Positions 18,487-28,791 of a stretch of DNA of 64,000 bases are shown here, in pieces. The DNA is from Locusta migratoria (Eukaryota; Arthropoda; Insecta; Orthoptera; Acrididae): NCBI GenBank assembly GCA_026315105.1, contig CM048750.1, forward strand, positions 259,275,151 through 259,339,150. The letters run 5' to 3'. Position 1 is the first letter of the stretch, and every line of letters starts with the position of its first letter. The notes under the pieces are model-generated. The model was not told the DNA's origin. It did no database searches and saw only the letters and a list, made by a program, of their open reading frames with translations. Made by a program: the position numbers and the translations under genes.

Positions 18487-20687
18487 TAGAGTTGGCTACG
18501 GTTTCATGGTTTCGAAACTATGCGGTTTCATTCCGTTCTGTTTCGGATCACATTCGCGGTCGATTGTCGATACACTGAAACCGTTTCTTCGTGTCGGTTT
18601 CACAGTTTCGTGTCGGTTTCACAGTTTCGTGTCGGTTTCACAGTTTCGTGTCGGTTTCACAGTTTCGTGTCGGTTTGTGTCGGTTTCACAGTTTCGTGTC
18701 GGTTTGTGTCGGTTTCACAGTTTCGTGTCGGTTTGTGTCGGTTTCACAGTTTCGTGTCGGTTTGTGTCGGTTTCACAGTTTCGTGTCGGTTTGTGTCGGT
18801 TTCACAGTTTCGTGTCGGTTTGTGTCGGTTTCACAGTTTCGTGTCGGTTTGTGTCGGTTTCACAGTTTCGTGTCGGTTTCACAGTTTCGTGTCGGTTTCA
18901 CAGTTTCGTGTCGGTTTCACAGTTTCGTGTCGGTTTCACAGTTTCGTGTCGGTTTCACAGTTTCGTGTCGGTTTCACAGTTTCGTGTCGGTTTGTGTCGG
19001 TTTCACAGTTTCGTGTCGGTTTGTGTCGGTTTCACAGTTTCGTGTCGGTTTGTGTCGGTTTCACAGTTTCGTGTCGGTTTGTGTCGGTTTCACAGTTTCG
19101 TGTCGGTTTGTGTCGGTTTCACAGTTTCGTGTCGGTTTGTGTCGGTTTCACAGTTTCGTGTCGGTTTCGTGTCGGTTCGTGTCGGTTTCACAGTTTCGTG
19201 TCGGTTTGTGTCGGTTTCACAGTTTCGTGTCGGTTTGTGTCGGTTTCACAGTTTCGTGTCGGTTTGTGTCGGTTTCACAGTTTCGTGTCGGTTTGTGTCG
19301 GTTTCACAGTTTCGTGTCGGTTTGTGTCGGTTTCACAGTTTCGTGTCGGTTTGTGTCGGTTTCACAGTTTCGTGTCGGTTTGTGTCGGTTTCACAGTTTC
19401 GTGTCGGTTTGTGTCGGTTTCACAGTTTCGTGTCGGTTTGTGTCGGTTTCACAGTTTCGTGTCGGTTTGTGTCGGTTTCACAGTTTCGTGTCGGTTTGTG
19501 TCGGTTTCACAGTTTCGTGTCGGTTTGTGTCGGTTTCACAGTTTCGTGTCGGTTTGTGTCGGTTTCACAGTTTCGTGTCGGTTTGTGTCGGTTTCACAGT
19601 TTCGTGTCGGTTTGTGTCGGTTTCACAGTTTCGTGTCGGTTTGTGTCGGTTTCACAGTTTCGTGTCGGTTTGTGTCGGTTTCACAGTTTCGTGTCGGTTT
19701 GTGTCGGTTTCACAAGACCGGTGTTTCAAACCATTAATGCAGTAACGCGGAACAGACTAATGGTATCGAAATATGGTGTTTCATTTTACTGAAGCTCCAC
19801 ACAGATACACATATAACTTTACTAGTATATAAACCATTTAAAGAGTGTCAAACAGTAGTTGACACTTGAGTCTGCAGCTTATGATTACAGATATCAAGAT
19901 TCGTTTGCAAGAGACTGCTGTATTCCGAAATGACAATGTCTGCTATATAAATGTAAAAGTTTTGCATTGGAAAACCAGTTAAATTCTAGGTTTATCTACC
20001 ATATTAAAGACACGCGAGTGAAACTACATTCTTTAAAATAAGATACAACATGAAGCCTGAAATGACTTTTTTATACTAACAAGGGTTGATCGCTTATTTA
20101 ATCTCGTGTTAAAGAGTTTCTTATGAGCGAAAAAAGGAAGTTACCTACTGTCGTTATTTTTCGACACTCATGTTAAAAGAATTGGGGCGGTAATGTAACG
20201 GTCAAGACGTACAAGTGGTTAACTTGCCTTTTACTTTATTATTTTTGTAATTCCATAGCATTACTTGTGATTATTTAGTGTGCCCTTTATTCCCTATAAC
20301 TTATTTAGTATGTATAGAAAGTAGCATTTATGATTCATCACTGTAATATGCGTACCGTATTGCAGTTATGAGTTCCTAACGGGGTAAACTTTTACCTACC
20401 ATACGGGCGGCCTCGTGTGACTGCTGGCAACATGAACAACACGGGAAAGAATATTTATCAACATGTTTCGTACAGACCAAGAAGTAAATATATACTCTAT
20501 GGTTGACAGGTTCTTGTATGTACCCTTGTCCACATAGTGTAAAATATTGCCCTCCTAGATCGAAGTTTTCATGACAAAACATACATTGCTTCACGGTTTC
20601 GTGGTTTCAAAACAGTGTTTCGAAACCACAGGATGTTCGGTTTCATTGGTTTCGAAACCGTCAGATGTTTCAATTATCCCATCTCTA
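18487..20687. mobile_element. hAT element inserted in the Harbinger, with an expanded internal minisatellite
   Basis: Ends TAGAGTTGG (18487) and, inverted, TAGAGATGG (ending 20687) are flanked by CCGGACAG (18479-18486) and CCGGACAA (20688-20695), an 8-bp TSD with 7 of 8 matching. Taking the element out rejoins Harbinger sequence across CCGGACA. Both subterminal regions are rich in GTTTCG/CGAAAC palindromes (GGTTTCGAAAC at 18509 and again at 20618-20660). The minisatellite at 18590-19713 is built from the same words. There is no transposase. A frame at 20376-20594 (minus) shares sequence with 9150-9375. Confidence 0.75.
18590..19713. repeat. Minisatellite with alternating 19- and 10-bp units
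   Basis: Two units, TTTCACAGTTTCGTGTCGG (19 bp) and TTTGTGTCGG (10 bp), alternate as a 29-bp composite over most of the array. Runs of 19-mers alone occur near 18596-18672 and 18853-18990. One irregular unit lies near 19156-19190. No unit has a stop in any forward frame, so all three plus-strand frames are open for over 1 kb. The predicted peptides (VGFTVSCRF, SFVSVCVGF and so on) are artefacts. Confidence 0.97.
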
Positions 20688-20739
20688 CCGGACAAGTTCG
20701 GATCGGACGACTTCCGGATGCAATGTAGGTGCAGCCTTA

Positions 20740-21090
20740 ACCGGAGGTTCGAACGCTACGCGCCGTCACTTAATTAAAAAAATCTTGTTTAACCTATACC
20801 TAACCTAAGTTTCACTTGAAGCGTAGCCATAAGAAGTTTACACGCGCACACGGTGTCTATTCCGTGAATATGAAACATTAAGTACTGCAGGAACAAACGC
20901 CACATGTATACACATAAAATGCCGGTGACGGGCAATGATGCTTTCGTTAGTGGGGAGGGGTGGACAAGTTTAAGGCCCTTACTCTTACGGGAATTAGTTT
21001 ATGAAACTACAAGTTTGAGTACTGTGGGAAGGGCGAAGGTGGGAATTTGTATCTTACGGGAGGCGTGCTTAGGTAGACCTTGCAGCCGCG
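20740..21090. other. SINE-body-like repeat, no gene
   Basis: 20852-20912 resembles 21209-21300 (shared CCGTGAATAT/CTGTGAATAT, then ACTGCAGGA and GCCACATG). It is probably the body of the second tRNA-SINE family. Nothing coding is recognisable. Confidence 0.45.
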
Positions 21091-21094
21091 TGAT

Positions 21095-21300
21095 CACCGT
21101 ATCCCCACTGGTGTAGGGGGTCAGCGCAACCGCCTAGAAATCAGGAGACCCCGGTTTGCATCCCGGCTGGGTACACATTTTCAGCTTTGCCCATTCGCAG
21201 TTTATGTCGTATATTCTGTGAATATTAAACAATAACAACTGCAGGATCAGAAATGAGGTCTGTTCTTCCGGAACAGAAGCCACATGCAAATATAGAAGTA
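21095..21300 (+). repeat. Second tRNA-derived SINE family
   Basis: tRNA-like head with GGGGTCAGCGCAACCGCCTA, a GAAATCAGGAGACCCC stretch and B-box-like GGTTTGCATCC, then a TACACATTTTCAGC body. The head differs from the Leu/Ser-type SINE. No TSD was established. Confidence 0.65.
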
Positions 21301-21521
21301 CTTTATTAGTAAGTCTGATGCGCGCCCTCTCGTTATTGCCCATCGGTCTTCGGAGAATGATCCAACAAACTAAGGAGCGGGGTACGTTTGGCATAATAGT
21401 TCGCGACAGGTAGCTCATTTTAGTTGGCAGCTCCGTAGGAAGCAAGTCGCTCGTTTTAGTTCGTCAGCGCCCATTCCCGAGACAGATCGTTACTCGTTAG
21501 CTCTCCCTCTGGCTTTAGCTA

Positions 21522-21536
21522 GCGCTCTTTCGTTGT
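21522..21536. repeat. Target-site duplication, 3' side of RTE LINE
   Basis: GCGCTCTTTCGTTGT, identical to 24765-24779. Confidence 0.9.
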
Positions 21537-24500
21537 TGCTGTTGTTTTCAGTCCGGAGACTGGTTTGATGCAGCTCTCCACAATACCCTATCCTGAGCAA
21601 GCCTCTATCTCCATATAAGAAGCGCAACCTACATCGGTCTGAATCTTACTGTATCCATCTCTTGGTCTTCCTCTGCGGTTTTTACCCCACACACTTCCCT
21701 CCAACGCTAAATTCACAATTCCTTGATGTCTAAGAATGTGCCCTACCAATCTATCCCTTCTTTTAGCCAACGTGTGCCAGAAATTTTTCTCCCAAATTCT
21801 GTTCAGTAGCTCCTCATTAGTTACGCGATCTACCCACCTAATCTTCAGCATTCTTCTGTAGCACCATATTTCAAAAGCTTATATCCTCTTCCTATCAGCA
21901 CTGTTTACCGTCCATGTTTCACTCCCATACAAGGCAACACTCCACACAAATGCCTTCAGAAAGGACTTCCTTAGGCTTAAATCAATATTCGATGTTCTTT
22001 TTCAAGAACGCTTGCCATTCTGCATTTTATATCCTCTGTACTGCGACCATCATTTGTTATTTTACTGCCCAAGTAACAAAACTCATCTACCTCCTTTATT
22101 GTTTCGTTACCTAATCTAATTCCTTCAGCATCACCTGATTTTCTTACACTGCACTCCATTACTTTAGTTTTGCTCTTGCTAATGTTCATCTTATATGCAC
22201 CTTTCAGCACACTGTCCATTCCGTTTAATTGCTCTTGCAGATCCTTTGCTGTATCTGACAGAATTACTATGTCGTCGGCAAAACGCAATGTTTTTAATTC
22301 TTCACCCTGAACTTTTATTCCTTCTCCAAATTTCTCCTTGCTTTCCTTTATAGCTTGCTCGACGTAGAAATTGAATAACAATGGAGAACGACTACAACCC
22401 TGTCTCACTCCCTTCCCAACCACTGCATCACTTTCATGCCCTTCAATTCAGACAGTAGCTGTCTGGTTTTTGTACAAGTTGCAAATAACCTTACGCTCCC
22501 TATATTTTACTACTCCTTGCTTCAGAACTTGAAAGAGTTTGTTCCAATCAACATTGTCAAAGGCCTTCTCCAAATCTACAAAAGCTAGAAATGTAGGTTT
22601 GCCTTTTCTTAATGTATCTTCTAGGATAAGCCGTGAAGTGAGTATTGCCTCCCGTGTTCCTACATTTCTCCTGAACCCAAACTGATCTTCCCCGAGGTCG
22701 GCTTCTACCAGCTTTTCCATCCTTCTGTATATAATTCGTATTAATATTTTGCAACCATGACTTATTACACTGATGGTTCTGTAGTTTTCACACCTTTCTG
22801 CACCTGGATCTTTGGAATGGGAATTATAACATTTTTCTTAGTCTGAGGGTACTTCGACTGTCTCATACATCTTACACACCAGGTGAAACAGGTTTGTCAT
22901 GGCTGGTTCTCCCAGAGACTTCGGTAGCTCAGAGGGAATATCATCTACTCCAGGGGACTTGTTTCGACTTAGGTCTTTCAGTGCTCTGTGAAATTCATCT
23001 CTCAGTATTGTATGTCCTATTTCATCATCATCTACTTCTTCTCCCCTTTCTACAATATTGTCTCGAAGTTCATTTCCTTCATAGAGCCTCTCTATATACT
23101 CTTTCCACCTTTCAGCTTTCCCTTCTTTGCGGAGAACTGGTTTTCCATCAGTGTCCTTGATATTCACAGAGCTGTTTTTCTTATCTCCAAATGTTTCTTT
23201 TATTTTCCTGTAGGCTGTATATTTTCCCCCTATTTATACATTCTTCTACATCCTTGCATTTGCCTTCTAGCCACTCCCGCTTAGCCGTTTGCACTTCCTG
23301 TCAATCTCATTTCTTAGTCGTCTGTACTTCATTTTGCCTGTTTCATTTACTGCATTTGTATATTTTCTCCTTTCATCAATTAAATTTAGTATTCCTGTGA
23401 TATCCTAGGATTTTTTGTACGTCTTGCCTTCCTATTTTGTCCTCTGCTACCTTCACTATTTCATCTCTCAATTTTACCCATTCCTCCTCTACTGTTTTAT
23501 TTTTCCCTTTTTCTGTCAATTGTTGCCTAAAGCTCCCTCTGAAATTATTATGAACTTCAGGTTCCTTCAATTTATCCAGGTCCCATCTCATTTTCCTACT
23601 TTTTTTAGTTTTTTCAGCTTCAGCCTACAGTTCATGACTAACAAGTTATGGTCAGAGTCTATATCTGCCCCTGGGTATGTCTTACACTTTAGAACATGGT
23701 TCCGGAATCTATGTCTTACCATTATAAAATCTATCTGGTATCTCCCGGTGTTTCCTGGTCTCTTCCACGTATACAACCTTCTTTCGTGATTCTTAAACCA
23801 GATGTGTGTTATAACTAAATCATGTTCTGTGAAAAATTCTACCAGGCGGCTTCCTCTTTCATTCCTTTTGCCCAGACCCTATTCAGCTACTATCTTCCCT
23901 TCCTTGTCCTACTACTGAATTCCTGTCTCCCATAACAATTAAGTTTTCCTCTCCCTTAATTGTCTGAATAATTTCCTTTAGCTCCTGATATATTTCTTCG
24001 ATTTCCTCATCATCGGCAGAGCTAGTCGGCATATAAACCTGTACTACTGTTGTCGGTGTTGGCTTCGTGTCTATCTTGACAATGATAATGCGATCACTGT
24101 GCTGCTCATAGTAGTTTACCCACATTCCTATTTTCTTATTCATTATCAATCCTACTCCTGTGATACCCCCAACTGATTTTGTATTTATAATCCTGTACTC
24201 ACCTGACCAGAAATCCTGTTCATCCTGCCACCGAACTTCACTAATCCCCACTATAACTTCAACCTATCCATTTCCCTTTTTAAATTTTCTTATTTTCCTA
24301 CTCGATTAAGGGATCTAACTTTCCACGCTCCGATCCGTAGAATGCCAGTATTGTCTTTCCTGATGATCACATCCTCCTGAGCAGTCCCCGCCCGGAGATC
24401 CGAATGGGGGACTATTTTACCTCCGGAATATTTTACCCGAGAGGATGCCATCATCATATGTTCATACAGTAGAGCTGCATGTCCTCGGGAAAGGTAACGG

Positions 24501-24764
24501 CTGTAGTTTCCCCTTGCTTTCAGCCGTTCGCAGTAACCGTGTGGCAAAGCCACATTAGCTGATGTTACAAGGCCAGCTCAGTCAATCATCCAGACTGTTG
24601 CCCCTGTAACTACTGAAAAGGCTGCTGCCCCTCTTCAGGAACCACACGTTTGTCTGGCCTCTCCACAGATACCCCTCCGCTGTGGTTGCACGTACGGTAC
24701 GGCTATCTGTATCGTTGAGGCACGCAAGCCACCCCACCTCGGCAATGTCTGGTTCATGGGAGTG
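21537..24764 (-). mobile_element. Full-length RTE-type LINE (3.2 kb) with 15-bp TSD
   Basis: Perfect 15-bp direct repeats flank it (21522-21536 and 24765-24779). On the minus strand it runs from a GC-rich 5' leader (24764-24560) through endonuclease and reverse transcriptase to a short 3' tail of GTTGTTGC-type repeats, with no poly-A. A length near 3.2 kb, an APE-RT layout and a short simple-repeat tail fit the RTE clade. Frames are interrupted several times, so it is not currently active. The perfect TSD suggests it is younger than most neighbours. It is also the reference for the fragments at 17.6 and 53.2 kb. Confidence 0.92.
21588..24553 (-). pseudogene. RTE LINE polyprotein: AP endonuclease plus reverse transcriptase, frameshifted
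   Basis: Order of domains on the minus strand. 24553-24290: N-terminus ending RIGAWKVRSLNRVGK (endonuclease start). 24251-23883: GISEVRWQDEQDFWSGEYRI, VQVYMPTSSADDEE and LIVMGDRNSVVG. 23776-23588: RYQIDFIMV and SDHNLLV. 23167-22838: NKSPGVDDIPSEL. 22720-22448: FGFRRNVGTREAI and AFVDLEKAFDNV. 22423-21977: GVRQGCSRSPLLFN and LRFADDIVILSD. 21851-21588: RLVGHILRHQGIVNLALEG and NRRGRPRDGYSK. The endonuclease SDH and RT FADD motifs are intact. At least four frame changes and a few stops break the ORF. Confidence 0.9.
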
Positions 24765-24779
24765 GCGCTCTTTCGTTGT

Positions 24780-25220
24780 GGTACCTTATTTATAATGATC
24801 AGTGTTGCCCAAGCGTGTGCTATTACCCGTATTTTTGGGCAATTAGACATCGAATAGGTAAACAAAGCAGTTATTATGTCATTGAATCATTTGCTATAAA
24901 AATGCCAAATGCGTTTATTTTGTTGAATAAAAATATTTTTTTTACATAAATAACTGATTATTTGAAATGACGGTAACTGGCAGAAGGGAATCACGTGATT
25001 CTGCGCACTCTCGCTGTTCCCCATCAGTCTTCGGAAAAGAGTTCGCGTAGTTCGCCTGTGGGATCGCTCTTCCGAACTAGTTCGTTCGCGAACTACACAA
25101 GACTACTGTCCATAGTCACTAAGCGGCTCTGGCCTGTAAAACCGACACCACGGCTGAGAGAGCGGGGCGCTGACCACGCTCCTTCCTTACCGCCTTCGGG
25201 TGGAGGATGACCACCACCAC
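24780..25220. other. No gene seen; partial direct repeat of 21319-21480
   Basis: 25002-25036 resembles 21319-21352 in the same orientation (CTCTCG..., CCATC.GTCTTCGG). A GAACTAGTTCGTTCGCGAAC palindrome cluster lies at 25074-25093. These look like subterminal parts of an element I cannot delimit. Confidence 0.4.
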
Positions 25221-25398
25221 CTAGAGAGAAGGCCGCGGCGCTCTCGCGTGACGTCAGGTAGAGTAGGTTGAGCGCGTATAGCTGACTGGGTAGCCGCTGG
25301 GGCACGGCCCACTATGCCGAAGCAGCGAGCCAGTCAGCTATGCGCGCGCAACCTACTCTGCCTGACGTCACACGAGAGCGCCGCGGCCTTCCCTCTAG
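25221..25398. repeat. GC-rich foldback element containing TGACGTCA in both arms
   Basis: Arms 25221-25289 and 25330-25398 (69 bp each) are reverse complements with five mismatches. The spacer is 40 bp. Each arm holds GGCCGCGGCGCTCTCG and the palindrome TGACGTCA, a CRE-like site, as well as GCTGACTGG at the inner end. No TSD was found. Confidence 0.88.
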
Positions 25399-26045
25399 GT
25401 TGTGTTGGGATGACACGACGGCCGGACGGTACTCTTTCATCCTCGAGGCCTGTGTGGGATGGAGTTTTTAGATGACAGTTTACCTCACGAACACTTTGGC
25501 ACGGAAATTCAAATATCTGAATTTCTACTGGCCTAGAAATATGCAACCAAAGATTCAAACAGAGCATCAGAAACAGTGTGGAACCCACATAAGTCAAGTT
25601 ATTTGGTAACCCTAGGCCTTTACACCGAACGCGTATTTTACAATGAACAGATTGTGTTTCGAAACACTTTATATTTGACGACCTATCTGAGCATTCAACG
25701 TCTGCCAACAACCTATCAAAGCTTCTTGTGTTATCTGTTACATAGTTTGTGTGCACAGTGCACGATACGAGACCTACCACACTTCCTTAATGAACTTTCA
25801 ACGTTTGGCCAACCTCTGATAACGGTCTGTCGGCAAGCTTTGATGGTTTCTGTGATCAGGATTAGTTGATTCATTATAAACGTTAAATCTTCACGATACA
25901 CATTTAGAGTTTTGGAATCTATAGACTCCATACCTTATTTCATTGCAAAGAAACTTCCTATAGTAAAAACATACCATACATTTATAAATCAAATGTTTAT
26001 ATCCTCTTACATTCAGCTGAGTAAACTGAAAATACAACTATTTTC
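25399..26045. other. No gene identified
   Basis: A 148-codon minus frame (25334-25780) and a 97-codon plus frame (25576-25869) overlap each other, and neither shows a known motif. Confidence 0.35.
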
Positions 26046-26049
26046 AGTA

Positions 26050-26566
26050 CAGTACAGTCCCGAAAACTCGGCACTCGATAACCCAACACACCCCCTGGAC
26101 TTATTCTGCGCTCGCAGAACTGAAATCGTGGTGTGTAGCAGTTAAAGGCTATGCCATGTAAGGGCCCAGACATCTTTTCTTGTGCCACGTACATTCCATT
26201 TCAGAATCCCTTCAGTTTCATTAATGCAGTAAGTAGATGTTTTTTCAAACTAAAAACAATCGTCATCAAAACTTAAGAAATGTATTGTTTCACGATGTGG
26301 TTTAAAATCAGCTTAGAGCGTGATGGACAAATAACGAATTAATTACAGCAGACAACAATGACATGTGACAACCGTGCGCGCTCTGCCGCTAAGTCCGCCT
26401 ACAGCCTTTGTCTCTTATTATCCGCGTTTTGTGAAGTCCATGTGAGTGTAAGTAACGAATATCATTTGTAGGATATTGTCTTACATTTCTTTTGTGTTAC
26501 TGTATTCCATCATTTGTATTGTATTCTAAAATAACAGCAAGTATGACCGAGTTTTCGGGACTACTG
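26050..26566. mobile_element. pogo/Tigger-like MITE
   Basis: TA dinucleotides (26048-26049, 26567-26568) flank inverted ends CAGTACAGTCCCGAAAACTC (left) and CAGTAGTCCCGAAAACTCGG (right, reverse). CAGTA-type ends with a TA target are characteristic of pogo-like Tc1/mariner elements. The interior is 517 bp with no transposase. Confidence 0.7.
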
Positions 26567-26568
26567 TA

Positions 26569-27040
26569 TTCCTTCACGATTAAGTTTCTGATTACACCAC
26601 TGATCAATGAAATTCGTCTGCTTTTGCATTCATTTAACGATTATCTATGTGTCTGATTTTTGGTAATGCTTTGAACCCACATTAGACTAACTACTGCGTT
26701 AACTACGTAGAAAAATAATTATTAACGAACATAACTATACAGCACCTTGTCCATCGCTAAGTGCGCTAGTGTCGTTGCAGCTGTCAGTCGGTAACAACGT
26801 AGCACAGAGTCTCGAATGTATAGCGTACACTACGGTAATACTGCTTACTCGAGGTTCTCCATTGGCCACATATTCATATTAGGTTTTCGTCGTAATTATG
26901 GCCCCATGACAGCTATTAACATATTTTGAGCGCTGAGTGGTAATAGGAGCTGCATCCATGGGTATTGTATTTCGGAAATCGTTCCAGAATTCGATATTAC
27001 GAGCTCGAAGTGTCAAGAATGTGAGGTCGTACCTCAGACT
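26569..27040. other. No gene seen
   Basis: Mixed sequence without a recognisable feature. The 3' part may be the leader of the LINE-B copy. Confidence 0.35.
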
Positions 27041-28789
27041 AGGCAAAAGTCAGAGATTCGCGCGTCTATAAAAATATCGATGCGCGAAGCATACAATAAT
27101 TACCACAGCCATACATTAGCAAAAGAATCTTCCGAGAATCTGAAAAAATTATTGTCCTATGTAAAATCGATAAGCGGGTCAAAGCACACTATCCAGTCAC
27201 TCGTATATCATTCCGGGGCAGTAATAGAAGAAACAAACGGAAAGCTGACGTTCTAAATTTAACCTTTAGGAAATCTTTCACGCAAGAGGATCGCACAAAT
27301 GTATCATTTGATCAAGGTACTAATTCGTAAGTGGAGGACATAGAAACAGGTGTAAGAAGCAGCTGAAAGAGCTAAATAGAAAGAAGTCTCCTGGTCCTAA
27401 TGGAATACCAGTTCGGTTTTACAAAGAGTATTCTCCGGCGTTGGTCCCTTACTTCGCTTGCATTTATCACGAATCTTTAATTCGGCGCAAAGTTCCTAGT
27501 AAATGGGAAAAAGAGCAGGTGACTCCCGTTTATAAGAAAGGAAAAGAACTGACCCACACAATTACATGCCAATATTGTTGACATCAGTTTCTTATAGAAT
27601 TTTGGAGCATATTCTCAGTTAGAATATAGTAATTTTCCTTGAAACGGAAAAGCTTTCTGTTAATCAGCACGGGTTTAGGACACATTGTAACTGTGAAACT
27701 CAGCTTGCCCTTTTCGCACATGACATCTTACGAGCCGTGGATGATGGGCACTAGGCAGATTTTTTTCTCTCGACTTCAAAATGGCCTTTGACGCGGTGCC
27801 ACACTGCAGACTGCTAACGAAGATTCGAGCATAAGGAATAGGTTCATAGGTTTGTGAATGCTGGAAGATTTCTTAAGTAATAGAACGCAGTACGTTGTTC
27901 TCGACGGCGAGTGTTCTTCAGGCGTGCCCCAGGGGAATGTGATAGGGACCGCTATAATTTTTTATCTATATAAATGATCTCTGACAGACTGTCACTTGCG
28001 GCTGTTTGCTGATAATGCTGTGGTGGTGTATGGGAGGGTGTCTAATATAATTGACTAATATCATACAGGATGATTTAGACAAAATTTATAGTTGGTGTGA
28101 AGAATGGCAGCTGCCTCTAAATGTAGAAAATGTAAGGTGTGGCACATGAGTAGGAAAAACAGTCCCATAATTTTCGAATTCAGCATTAGTAGCGAGTTTC
28201 TTGATGTAGTCGTGTCGTTCAAATATATGGGCATAACTTTGAGGGCGATATGAAATGGAACGAACATGTAAGAACAGTTGTAAGACGGACAGCTGACTTC
28301 GGTTTATTGGGAGAATTTTGGGAAGATGTACTTCACCTGTAAAGCAGACCGCGTATAAAACGCTTGTACGACTACGCCTTGAGTATTGCTTGAGTGTTTG
28401 AGACCCGCAGAAGATCAGTTTAAAGTTAGACATGGAAGCAGTTCGGAGGCGAGCAGCTAGGTTCGTTACTGGTAGGTACGACCAATGCGCGAGCGTTACG
28501 GATATGCTCCCGGAACTCAAATAGGAATCGCTGGAGGAAAAACGTTTTCGAGAAATTCTGTTGTGGAAATTTAGAGGGGGGCAGAATTTGAAGCTTTGTG
28601 TAGATCTTCCGGCAGCCTACTTACATTTCGCGTAAAGATCACAAAGATAAGAGAAATTAGGGGTCGTACAGAGGCATATAGACATTTTTCCCTTGTTCTA
28701 TTTGGGAGTGGAATAGGAAAGGAAATCCTAGTAGTAGTACAGTGTACCCTCCGCCACGCACATTACGGTGGATTGCGGAGTATATACAA
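27041..28789 (+). pseudogene. LINE-B reverse transcriptase region and 3' end, heavily mutated
   Basis: Recoverable pieces in order: SSENLKKLLSYVKSISGSKH, then KKSPGPNGIPVRFYKEYSP, KWEKEQVTPVYKKGKE, FLSNRTQYVVLDGECSSGVP, LRLFADNAVVVYG (27990), FKYMGITL, and the tail IREIRGRTEAYRHFSLVLFG. The RT active-site motif is FADN instead of FADD, so the second catalytic aspartate is lost. There are many frameshifts and stops. A Tc1 element is inserted in the 3' tail at 28790; the tail resumes at about 30042 (GTAGATGTTGACC). Jockey/CR1-like by overall sequence, clade not certain. Confidence 0.8.
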
Positions 28790-28791
28790 TA

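Larger units (their letters stand above)
16283..20736. mobile_element. PIF/Harbinger element (TTA TSD) with nested insertions
   Basis: TTA at 16280-16282 and 20737-20739 flank long terminal repeats. The left starts GGCTGCACCTACATTGGATC and the right (reverse) GGCTGCACCTACATTGCATC; the first 39 bp differ at three positions. A 3-bp TTA target and G-rich ends fit PIF/Harbinger, and both expected genes leave traces inside: a MADF exon (plus strand) and a DDE_Tnp_4-type transposase end (minus strand). A SINE (17112-17291), an RTE fragment (17640-17955) and a complete hAT (18487-20687) are inserted. An alternative is that the two ends come from separate copies of one family. Confidence 0.75.

Noticed and set aside
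18389..19792. Long forward open frames (up to 467 codons)
   Set aside because: They exist because the 19/10-bp minisatellite units lack stops in every frame. The peptides are pure repeats with no domain.
22894..23789. Plus-strand frames rich in F, L, S and P at 22.9-23.8 kb
   Set aside because: Antisense shadows of the RTE ORF on the minus strand.
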